The translations under genes and the position numbers were made by a program. DNA of 64,000 bases from Rubellimicrobium rubrum (lineage in GTDB: Bacteria; Pseudomonadota; Alphaproteobacteria; Rhodobacterales; Rhodobacteraceae). Under the pieces are notes generated by a model that was given only the letters and a program-made list of their open reading frames with translations, did not search any database and was not told the origin of the DNA. The stretch lies in NCBI RefSeq assembly GCF_006152115.1, contig NZ_VDFU01000002.1:62001-126000 (forward strand), in the 5' to 3' direction. This document shows, piece by piece, positions 26,921-35,800 of the stretch; the first letter of the stretch is position 1; each line of letters opens with the position of its first letter.

Positions 26921-29302
26921 TCAGCCGACCCGTTCCTCGTCGGGCAGGATCGAGGCCACCCTTTCCGCAAGCTCCGCCGCCCGGAACGGCTTGACGAGCC
27001 GCGGAAGGTCAGGGGCCAAACCATCGACCTCCGCATAGCCAGACACGATCAGGACCGGCAGCCCTGGGCGCCGCACCTTGACCTCGCGCGCAAGCTGGGC
27101 GCCGGTCATCCCCGGCATGAGGTGGTCGGTGACCAGCAGGTCGAACGGCGCTCCGTCCTCGATCAGTTGCAGGGCCGCCTCGGCTGACCCGGCCTCGATC
27201 ACGTCGAACCCGAAATCGACGAGCATGTCGGCCGTGCTCATGCGGACCAGGTCCTCGTCATCGACGAGAAGCGCGCATCCTCTCGTGCTTGGCCGGGACG
27301 CCACGGCCGAGGCGGTAACCGCTTCGGCGATCGGCTCGCTGCTGACCGGAAGCCAAAGCTCGACCGTCGTGCCCTGCCCCACCGCGCTCCGAATGGTCAG
27401 CCCGCCCCCAAGCTGGGCCGCAAGCCCGTGCACCATGGAGAGCCCCAGCCCCGTCCCCTTTCCGATTCCCTTCGTGGAGAAGAAGGGCTCCACGGCACGT
27501 CCGAGCGTGACCTTGTCCATGCCCGTGCCGGTATCAGCCACGGATAGCCGGATGTAGTGGCCCGCCTTCACGCCCGAGCGGTGCCCCCCGCGCACGCTTT
27601 CCACCGAGGCGGCGACGCTCAGCGTGCCCCCGTCCGGCATGGCGTCGCGGGCGTTCACCGCGAGGTTGAGCAACGCCATCTCGACCTGGTTGGCATCGGC
27701 CCGCGCCGGCGGCAGGTCGGGGACGACATCGAGCCGCATCTGGATCTTGGGTCCGAGCGTCGCGCCGATGAGGTCGGCCATGCCCTGCACGAGCCGCGGC
27801 AGATCGACGGCGGTGGCCTGAAGCGGCTGGCGGCGGGCAAAGGCCAGGAGCCGCTGGACCAGTGTCTTGGCCCGCTCGGCCGATTCGAGCGCGCCCGCCA
27901 TGAGCCGCCGTTCGCGGTCGGTGCCAAGCCCCCGCACCAGCAAACGGTCCAAGGAGCCGATGATCGGAGTGAGCAGGTTGTTGAAGTCATGCGCCACGCC
28001 GCCCGTGAGCTGGCCCATGGCCTCCATCTTCTGGGCTTGGCGAAGCGCCTCCTGCGCGGTCTGCAGGTCGGCCTCGCGCTGGCGCACATCGCTCAGGTCA
28101 CGGCCCACGGCGATGAAGTTGCTGCCGTCAGGCTCGGGCGCGACGGTCCATTCGATGGGGGTCCAGCCACCGTCGCGGCGGGCGATCCGGTTCTCGTAGC
28201 GCGCGGGCTCCCCGGTTTCGGCCATGCGGGTCAGGGCCGCAAGCGTCGCCCCGGCGTCCTCGGGATGCATGAAGCTTGCGTAAGGGCGGGCCAGCAACTC
28301 TGCCTCTGTCCAGCCCAGCACGCGCGTCCAAGCGGGGCTTACGGCCGACATCATGCCATCGAAGGCGGCCCGCGCCAGCATGTCCTCGGACAGGCGCCAG
28401 AGCCGGTTGAGCTGGGTGGTCCGCTCCTCGACACGCAGTTCAAGCGTTTCATTGAGCTTGCGCAGGGCCGCCTCGCTGTCGCGGAGCTGGACCTCGGTGC
28501 TCTTGCGGGCCGAGATGTCCTGGAACAGCACGGCGACCTGACGGCGGCTCGCGGGCTCGACGCGAAAGGCCGACAGCTCCAGATGCCGCCCCGTGGCCAC
28601 CAACTCGCGCTCGAACCGGACGGGCTCACCGGTCCGCAGCACGCGGCCGTAGAGCTCGACCCAGCCTTCGGCCTCGTCCGGCAGTATCTCGCGCACCCGT
28701 TTGCCCACGGCATCGGCCAAGCCCGCATGAACGCTGTAGGCGGGGTTCGCTTCGAGGTGGACGTAGTCGCTGAGCGGCCCATGGGGCCCGTCCAGGAACT
28801 CGATGACGCAGAACCCTTCGTCGATGGAGTCGAACAGCGTCCGGTACCGCTCCTCGCTGTCGCGGAGCGCTTCCAGGCGGCTGCGGGCCTCGTACTGCCG
28901 GCGACGGCCACGGAGGGCGGATTGGGCCAGGCTGACCAGGGTCGTCGGATGGAAGGGCCGCTCCAGGAACGTCACGTTGCCCAGGATGTCCAGAAAACGC
29001 CGGGCGGCCGGATTGCGCTCCACCCCGCCACCCTGGCTGGTGAGAAGCACGAACGGCATGTCGGACCATTCCTGCTGGTCGGCCAGCCAGTCCGACAGGG
29101 CCGACAGGTCAGCGGTGGCAAGCGACTCCTCGGTGACAAGGACGAAGCCCGCCCCCCGGTCGAGTTGCCCTATCAGGTCGGGCAACGACGCGCACGGCTC
29201 GGCCAAGATTCCAGCCTCGCGCAGGAGGGAGGTCGCGATGGCGGCGTCCCGCCCGCGCGGGGTCAGGACGAGGGCCCGCTCCGAGACTGTGATCCGCTTC
29301 AC
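26921..29302 (-). CDS. Hybrid histidine kinase with N-terminal pseudo-receiver, KaiC-linked
   Basis: A 793-residue cytoplasmic kinase. Residues 1-125 have a receiver-like fold ([19 protein letters not shown], then FVLVTEESL and VTFLERPF) but lack the phospho-acceptor Asp, with Glu-Glu at that place. Two PAS domains follow (about 150-275 and 310-420), then HisKA with His438 (GGVAHDFNN), HATPase ([27 protein letters not shown]) and a C-terminal receiver with Asp726 ([10 protein letters not shown]). Its ATG overlaps the stop of the KaiC-like gene by four bases, so the two are co-translated and probably work together. Core and receiver are paralogous to the kinase at 19296-22148. Confidence 0.92.
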   Translation of the reverse strand: MKRITVSERALVLTPRGRDAAIATSLLREAGILAEPCASLPDLIGQLDRGAGFVLVTEESLATADLSALSDWLADQQEWSDMPFVLLTSQGGGVERNPAARRFLDILGNVTFLERPFHPTTLVSLAQSALRGRRRQYEARSRLEALRDSEERYRTLFDSIDEGFCVIEFLDGPHGPLSDYVHLEANPAYSVHAGLADAVGKRVREILPDEAEGWVELYGRVLRTGEPVRFERELVATGRHLELSAFRVEPASRRQVAVLFQDISARKSTEVQLRDSEAALRKLNETLELRVEERTTQLNRLWRLSEDMLARAAFDGMMSAVSPAWTRVLGWTEAELLARPYASFMHPEDAGATLAALTRMAETGEPARYENRIARRDGGWTPIEWTVAPEPDGSNFIAVGRDLSDVRQREADLQTAQEALRQAQKMEAMGQLTGGVAHDFNNLLTPIIGSLDRLLVRGLGTDRERRLMAGALESAERAKTLVQRLLAFARRQPLQATAVDLPRLVQGMADLIGATLGPKIQMRLDVVPDLPPARADANQVEMALLNLAVNARDAMPDGGTLSVAASVESVRGGHRSGVKAGHYIRLSVADTGTGMDKVTLGRAVEPFFSTKGIGKGTGLGLSMVHGLAAQLGGGLTIRSAVGQGTTVELWLPVSSEPIAEAVTASAVASRPSTRGCALLVDDEDLVRMSTADMLVDFGFDVIEAGSAEAALQLIEDGAPFDLLVTDHLMPGMTGAQLAREVKVRRPGLPVLIVSGYAEVDGLAPDLPRLVKPFRAAELAERVASILPDEERVG

Positions 29303-30789
29303 TTCGGCTCGGCTCGCAGAAGACCGGCACCATCGCCGACCAGCGTCGGCACGCCGCGCAGCACGCCCTGGAACTCGACCAGGGGCTCACCGAGATGGAT
29401 CCCTCGTCCGCCGATGCGGAACTCGCGGATCGTGTCCTCGTGGGCACCCGTGCGCTTCTTGATGACCGAGATGGCGCGCCGCACCCGGCCCAGCGCCTCG
29501 AAGTAGCGCAGCAGGATGACCGTGTCCGCAAGATAGGTGACGTCCACGGGCGCCTTCATCTCTCCGACAAGGCCGTGCTGGGCCACGGTCAGGAACGTCG
29601 TGGCCCCCTGCCGGTTCAGGTATTGCAGAAGCTCGTGCATGTGCAGCACCAGCGCGTGCTCGCCCGGCATCGCGGCCTCATAGCCGTTTAGGCTGTCGAT
29701 CACGATCGTCCGGGCGCGCCCCTCCTCGACGGTGCGGCGGACCCGCTCGGAGAACTCGCCGGGCGTGAGTTCGGCGGCGTCCACCTGCTCGACGGTCAGG
29801 CTTCCCGACTCGACCATCGCCCGAAGGTCGATACCCAGCGCCAGGGCGCGGTTGAACAGCAGGCCAAGCTCCTCGTCGAAGACGAACAGGGCGGCCTTTT
29901 CCCCGCGATGAATGGCACCTTGCAGGAAGGTGAGGGTCAGGAGCGACTTGCCGGTGCCCGAAGGCCCCAGGATGAGGGTGCTGGAGCCCCGCTCCACTCC
30001 GCCCCCAAGCAGCGCATTGAGCTCCGTGGCCTCGGTGGGCAGCACATCGCGCACGAACGAGGTCCTGTGCTCGGCCGAAACGAGCCGGGGGAACACGCGC
30101 ACGCCGCCCTGCTGGATGGCAAGGTCGTGGAAGCCGCCCCGGAACCCGCGGCCGCGATACTTGAGCACCCGCAGCCGCCGCCGCTCGGCCCCGTATTCGG
30201 GGGCCATCTCCTCTAGCCGGATCACGCCATGCGCGACGCTGTGGACCGTGCGGTCGGTCGCTTCGGAGGTCAGGTCGTCAAGCAGCAGGACGGTCGCCTT
30301 CTGCTGGGCGAAGTAATGCTTGAGGCTCAGGATCTGCCGTCGGTAGCGCAGGGAGCTTTGCGCCAGGAGCCGGATCTCGGACAGGCTGTCGAGCACAACG
30401 CGCTGCGGCCGGACCCTCTCGAAGGCATCGAGGATCCGCTTGATCGTCTCGCCCAGTTCGAGATCCGAGGAATAAAGCAGGCTCTGCTGCTGGTCCTCGT
30501 CGAGCAGGTTCTCGGGCGGAACCAGTTCGAAGACGGTCACCCCTTCGAGATCCCAGCCATGCGACAGACCCCCGGTCCGCAACTCCTCCTCGGTTTCCGA
30601 CAGGGTGATGTAGAGCACCCGCTCACCGGCGGCGGCGCCCGTGATCAGGAACTGCATGGCGATCGTCGTCTTGCCGGTTCCGGGACTCCCTTCCAGGAGG
30701 AACACACGCTCCCGTTCGAGGCCTCCGCCCAGCACGTCGTCCAGACCCACGACGCCGATCTTGGCCTCTTTGCTCGCTCGCTCGACCAA
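29299..30789 (-). CDS. KaiC-like double-domain ATPase
   Basis: A 496-residue KaiC-family protein with two RecA-like domains. Walker A1 is GSPGTGKTT (34-42), followed by an acidic SETEEEL; Walker A2 is GPSGTGKSL (about 275-283), followed by FDEELGLLF. The C-terminal IREFRIGGRG region aligns with cyanobacterial KaiC. The two phosphorylation positions (Ser431/Thr432 in Synechococcus) align with Thr418 and Tyr419 (DVTYLADTVILL). Start TTG 30789 is chosen because AAAGGAG lies about 5 bases upstream and the KaiC homology begins a few residues later. No kaiA or kaiB is in the window. It is first in a two-gene operon with the hybrid kinase, so a signalling rather than a complete clock role is likely. 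Confidence 0.93.
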   Translation of the reverse strand: MVERASKEAKIGVVGLDDVLGGGLERERVFLLEGSPGTGKTTIAMQFLITGAAAGERVLYITLSETEEELRTGGLSHGWDLEGVTVFELVPPENLLDEDQQQSLLYSSDLELGETIKRILDAFERVRPQRVVLDSLSEIRLLAQSSLRYRRQILSLKHYFAQQKATVLLLDDLTSEATDRTVHSVAHGVIRLEEMAPEYGAERRRLRVLKYRGRGFRGGFHDLAIQQGGVRVFPRLVSAEHRTSFVRDVLPTEATELNALLGGGVERGSSTLILGPSGTGKSLLTLTFLQGAIHRGEKAALFVFDEELGLLFNRALALGIDLRAMVESGSLTVEQVDAAELTPGEFSERVRRTVEEGRARTIVIDSLNGYEAAMPGEHALVLHMHELLQYLNRQGATTFLTVAQHGLVGEMKAPVDVTYLADTVILLRYFEALGRVRRAISVIKKRTGAHEDTIREFRIGGRGIHLGEPLVEFQGVLRGVPTLVGDGAGLLRAEPK

Positions 30790-31158
30790 GGCCGCTCCTT
30801 TCAGGGAAGATCTGCCTGGATATAGAAGCCGGGTGGGCCATCGAACAGGCCTCCGTCGCGCCAAGGCGGCCCCTTCCTCATCCTCTCTGCAGCATCCCGG
30901 TCCAACAGCCGAAGCGCACGCCGGACCTGGGCGAAGGGTTCGAGCCAGCCGAGCCGTCAGTCACAATGTCACCATAAACGCGACAAACTTCGGCAAATTT
31001 GAGCGATTACTCGCCTCCCGGTAGCAATGAAACCTCGCACCGCGAACGGCCAGAGATCCGCCTCCCCCCGACGTCCGGCCCATCGTCTGGATCGGATGCA
31101 TCGTTTCCACCGGTTCCCGGCCGATGGCCGGCCACCTCAGCCGATGAGGCTCAATCCC
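30790..31158. promoter_or_regulatory. Divergent control region between the KaiC operon and the surface operon
   Basis: A gene-free ~370-base region serves both the minus-strand KaiC operon and the plus-strand surface operon. It contains a locally AT-rich patch (30960-31010) within GC-rich flanks. In it, two 10-base near-repeats abut: CGACAAACTT (30981-30990) and CGGCAAATTT (30991-31000), in phase by about one helical turn. This looks like a tandem regulator site but matches no consensus I know. Confidence 0.45.
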
Positions 31159-31716
31159 ATGACATCCATGCGACTTCTCGCGACCGCCCTTGCCGCCCTG
31201 ATGGCGTTTCCGCTCCATGCCCAGGACGCCGCCCCCGCGCCGGCCGCGCCGCCGGCCGCAACAGAAGGCGTCCAGGCCGGCCTGCGGATCGAAGTCCTCA
31301 AGCCCACCCTGGACGAGTCGGGCCAACCCGTCCTCGACGCCAGCGGCCAGCCCGTCCTCGGGTTCCAGCCCGTGGCCTACGACCTGTCGCTCCTGCCGGG
31401 CGACGAGTTCCGCTACATTGCCGAACTCGTGAACGATGGCCCGGATGCCGAGGCGATCGAGATCGGCCTCGACGTCCCTTCCGCGAGCCGCCTCCTTCCC
31501 GAAACCGTCGTCGCCTCGACCGACGCCGTCTTCGAGCTGGGCTCCACCACCGACGCAACCCTGCGCCTGCCCCTCTTTGTGGAGGTCGATGGCGCCAGCG
31601 TTCCGAACCCCGAATGGGCCGCAACGCCCGAGCGCTTCGACCGGCTTTATGCCCGGATCCAGCGCATCCCGTCCGAGCAGACGGCGACGGTGACCTATCA
31701 CCTCGTCGTCCGCTGA
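31159..31716 (+). CDS. Secreted hypothetical protein, first gene of the surface operon
   Basis: A 185-residue exported protein I cannot assign. A Sec signal peptide is clear (MTSMRLLATALAALMAFPLH, then AQD cleavage), followed by an Ala/Pro linker and a predicted all-beta domain (EFRYIAELVNDGPDAEAIEI, LDVPSASRLLPETV). The NDGPDAEAIEI segment resembles the start of a DUF11-like beta-sandwich, fitting its neighbours. A duplicated motif, SGQPVL, occurs twice around residue 60. ATG 31159 fits the signal peptide and has GAGG about 9 bases upstream; the frame from 31027 adds arginine-rich non-signal sequence. Confidence 0.75.
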   Translation: MTSMRLLATALAALMAFPLHAQDAAPAPAAPPAATEGVQAGLRIEVLKPTLDESGQPVLDASGQPVLGFQPVAYDLSLLPGDEFRYIAELVNDGPDAEAIEIGLDVPSASRLLPETVVASTDAVFELGSTTDATLRLPLFVEVDGASVPNPEWAATPERFDRLYARIQRIPSEQTATVTYHLVVR

Positions 31717-31759
31717 CCTCCGAAGCACCCTCAAAACCTCGAACAAGGGGAAGAACTGA

Positions 31760-32782
31760 ATGCGTTTCTTCAACATGGCCCTTTCCGCTGCAGCGGCTCT
31801 GGCCTTTTCGACCACCCTGGCCTCGGCGCAGGCCGCGCCCGGCACGACGGTCACCAACTCCATCGACCTGAGCTACAGCTCGGGCGGGACCACGATCTCG
31901 ACGACCGGCGCCGCCACGGCGAGCTTCAGGGTGGACCGCAAGATCAACCTGAACGTCACCGGCCTTGACGCCAGCGCGACGGTCTTTGCCGAACAGGGCG
32001 CGAACGACCCGGTGCTGACCTTCCTGGTCGACAACCTGGGCAACGCCACCCAGGGCTTCGACATCAACGTCGCCTCCTCGGGCGCGCTCGGACTGACCTA
32101 CGACCCGGCCGGGACCGGGGCCGAAGGCACCTTCTGGATCACGATCGGCACGACCCAGGCGGTCGGCGCGAACGAGCCCGTCTACAACGCGAACGGCCTC
32201 GTGAACGCGGCCGATCTCGCGCCCAATGGCAAGTTCTACGTTCACGTCCGTGCCAACGTCGCCAACAACGCCGCCAGTGGCCAGTCGCGGAACTTCGACG
32301 TGACGGCGACGGCGCTCGAGAGCGGGACCGCGAACGCGGTGGCTCAGTTGCTCGGCCAAGGCTTGAACGGCGTCGACACCGTCTTTGCCGACCCGGGAAC
32401 GGACGGCAGGCAGACGGCGGCCGAGACCCTGCGGATCAACGCCCCGGCCCTGACCGCCAGCAAGACGGTGACCGTCATCTCGGAAAACCGTGACGGCACG
32501 TTCAACTGCGCGAACGGCCAGCCCGACAGCGGCGCGCAGGCTGCCATCCCGGGCGCCTGCATCGAATACACCATCACGATCAGCAACGCCGCCACCGCGA
32601 CCCTGCCCGCGCGCAACCTGACGATCACCGACGCCCTGCCGGCTGGCGTGGCCTTCGCGAGGCTGGACCGGGGCGGCTTCAGCACCGTCACGCAGTCGGC
32701 TGGAACCGTCACGGGGAACCTGACGAACCTGGCCCCCGGCGGGACGGCGTCCTTCACGATCCGCGCGACCGTCAGCAACTGA
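31760..32782 (+). CDS. Secreted DUF11-type surface protein
   Basis: A 340-residue exported beta-rich protein with signal peptide MRFFNMALSAAAALAFSTTL followed by ASAQA. The N-terminal domain begins TTVTNSIDLSYSSGGTTIST, and a DUF11-like beta-sandwich is at the C-terminus (IEYTITISNAATATLPARNL then TITDALPAGVAF). Its C-terminal ~110 residues match the end of the 859-residue protein in the same operon (KTVTVIS, IPGACIEY, TDALPAG), indicating a duplicated module that includes a conserved Cys pair. It lies 43 bases after the first operon gene with AAGGGGAAG before its ATG. A structural role at the cell surface is an inference. Confidence 0.82.
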   Translation: MRFFNMALSAAAALAFSTTLASAQAAPGTTVTNSIDLSYSSGGTTISTTGAATASFRVDRKINLNVTGLDASATVFAEQGANDPVLTFLVDNLGNATQGFDINVASSGALGLTYDPAGTGAEGTFWITIGTTQAVGANEPVYNANGLVNAADLAPNGKFYVHVRANVANNAASGQSRNFDVTATALESGTANAVAQLLGQGLNGVDTVFADPGTDGRQTAAETLRINAPALTASKTVTVISENRDGTFNCANGQPDSGAQAAIPGACIEYTITISNAATATLPARNLTITDALPAGVAFARLDRGGFSTVTQSAGTVTGNLTNLAPGGTASFTIRATVSN

Positions 32783-32880
32783 TCCGCGCCGAAGCCATGA
32801 CACAGGTCCGAGCGGGTCTGCCGCTCGGACCACCTTGCGGGGCCTTCAGGCCCCGTTCCCTTGCCGCACTCTGGTCCCGA

Positions 32881-35800
32881 ATGCCAATACCCCGCCCGTG
32901 GCGCGCCTTCGCAAAGGCGGCCCTTCTCGCCCTCGTCCTGACGCAGGCCATTCCTGGTCAGGCGGACACTCGGGTCGGTGTGGGCGATGCGGCGTCCGGT
33001 CAGGTCATCACCAACACCGCCTACTGGCGCGCCGATATCGGCGAAGGCTCGACCAACGGCGACGTTTCCGCGACCATCGTGGTACAGGAGGCGCCCGCAC
33101 CGCCCACGCTGCGGGTCTATGAGGCCGCACAAGGCCGGCCTACCTCCAGCAGCTTCCACTTCCGCCGCACCGACTACCTCAAGGGTGGGCGCTTCCACCG
33201 GTCGGCCATGCCGGCCGATGCGTCGGGCCTTGCGGACCGCACCGGTCCGGTGAACCTGTCCGGCCCGCTCGACGTGATCCGGACCCAGCGCATCCGCTAC
33301 GGCGCGCCGCTGTTCTACGTCCTCACCGCCGAAGCCCTGAACCGCAGCCCCAGTTCGGTCGAGACGGCCATCCTGACGGTCACCGACCGCCTGACGGGCG
33401 ACAGCGAGACCCTCCGCCTCTACGAGACCGCCCCGGATTCGGGCCAGTTCGGCGGCTGGACCGACACGCGCCGCACCTCTCCCACGCATGGCGATGGGCG
33501 ACTCGCCACCGGCGGGCATTCGACCATCGACGGCGTCTGGACGGACGCGGCCCCGTCATCCACACGGCTTGCGACGCAGGTGCTCGTGGGTCCGATGGAC
33601 CCGCACGGCCTGGTCTATGACAGCTCCACCGGCGCGCCGGTGAACGGGGCGCGCGTCACCTTGATCAACATGCGGACCGGAAAACCCGCCGAGGTCTTTG
33701 GCGAGGATCTCCGTTCATCCTATCCGGCCACGATCATCACGGGCGGCACCGTGTCGGACGGGGCAGGTCGCGATTACGACCTGAAGCCCGGAGAGTACCG
33801 CTTCCCCTTCGTGCTGCCCGGCACCTACCGCATCATCGTTTCGGCTCCGGAAGGCTATGTGGCCCCGTCGACCCGGTCGGACGACCAGATCAACGCCGAG
33901 GCGCCCGAAGGCATGGACGTCACGCTGGGCTCCCGCGGGGAGCCGTTCACGATCAGGGCGGGCCGGCCGGTGGCGCTGGGCGTGCCCGTGGACCGCATGG
34001 GCGAAGGCTCCGTGGATCGCGACGGATCGATCTCCCTGGCTCAGGCCGGGGACTTCGTGACCTACACGGTCACGATCGAACCCCCGCCGGTCGCCGCCAT
34101 CACCATCTCGGACACTCTCCTGCCCGAGATCAGGATGGTTCCCGGCACCCTGCGCCTCGACGGCAAGGCCGTGACCCCGCGCGAGGTCCGGGACGGCTTC
34201 GTGATCGAGGAGGTGCCCGTCAACGGCCGGGACGTGGTCATGACCTATCTGGCCCAAGTGTCGGTCGGCGCGGCGGAAGGGGCCAGCCTTCCCACGACGA
34301 CCACCGTGACCGAGGCGCTGACCGGCTCGGCCCGGATGTCCGACGATCACCTGATCGACATCGAGGCCCCCTTCGGCACCGACGAGACGGTCATCCTCGG
34401 GCAGGTGATCGCCGGACCCTGCGGTGCGCCCACGGACGGCCGCGACCTGTCCGGCCTTCGCATCCTGCTCGAGTCGGGCGACATGGCCGTGACCGACTCT
34501 CAGGGGCGCTTCCATTTTCAGGGAATCGCGCCGCGTCCGCATGTGGTCCAGCTCGACCAGACCACCCTGCCCCGCCATGCCACCCCGATCCTCTGCCGCC
34601 GCGACACCCGCAACGCGGGGAGCCCGATCTCCTCCTTCGTGGACCTGCGGCCCGGCATGATGGCCCGTGTCGAGTTCCACGTCGACTTCGACGAGGCGGC
34701 GGAAACGGCCGAGTCCGCGACGGAGGCAGCCCTGGCCGAGATCCCCGAACCCGCCGACCCTGCCCAGATCTATGACCGGGACTGGCTCGCGCGGCAGGGC
34801 CTAGATCCCGAGCCCGCCCTTCTCACCCCGGCCGAAGGCTGGACGCCCGGCTCGGATGCCATCGATGCCGTGATCCTGAAGCCCGCCGGGGCCGTGACCG
34901 AGCTGCGCCTCAACGGCGAGCCCGTGCCCGAGATGCAACTCGACCAGCCCATTCTGGACCCGATCTCGGGCGCGAGCCTTGAGCGGTGGCACGCCCTGCG
35001 CCTCCGCGAGAGCCGCAATGTTTTGGACGTGGTGATGAAGGATGCGGACGGCCACGAGATCCTGCGGGAACAGCGCATCCTGTACTACGAAACGATTCCG
35101 TTCCGGGCCGAGCTGGTCACGGCCGGTTCCGTGCTCGAAAGCGACGGGCGCACGACGCCGGTCCTGCAGCTGCGCGTCCTGGGACGATCGGGCGGGCCGG
35201 TCCGGCCCGGAACGCGGGTGCAGTTCTCGGTGGCGGAACCCCATGGCTTCGAAAACCCCGTCGAGCGCGATTCCCAGCCCGGCTCCGCGCGCGGTCCCCA
35301 GCCATCGGCCACCGCCGTGGTGGCCGAGGACGGGCTCGTGCGCCTGCGCCTGGCCCCTGTCCGCGAAACCGGCACCGCCCATGTGACCGTCATGACGCCC
35401 GACCGCGCGCCGGGACAGGAGATCGTCGTGGACGTGCCGATCTCGGCCGCCGAGCGGCCCTGGGTCCTCGTGGGTCTGGCCGAAGGCACCCTTGCCGAAC
35501 GCACCATCCGATCGCATCTGCGGCGCTCGGGCGACATCGGCAACGACCTCGCCGGGCGCGTGTCGCTGTTCGCCGAAGGCGTGGTGGCGGGCAAGTGGCT
35601 CCTGACCCTGCGCCTCGACACTGCCCGCGACGGGACCGGGCCGTTCTCGGCCATCGACCCCGAGCGCGACTATGTCGTCTATGGCGATGCCTCCTATCAG
35701 GACGACGCCGCGCCATCGCGCTTTCCCCTGTATCTTCGGCTGCGGAGCGAGGAGGCCGAAACCCTCGTCGGCGACTTCGCGGCCGAGATCGACACCCGCC

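Noticed and set aside
26921-30789. Possibility that the KaiC-like gene marks a complete circadian clock locus.
   Set aside because: No kaiA or kaiB frame was found within the window, and the phosphosite pair differs. A signalling role with the hybrid kinase is the more cautious reading.
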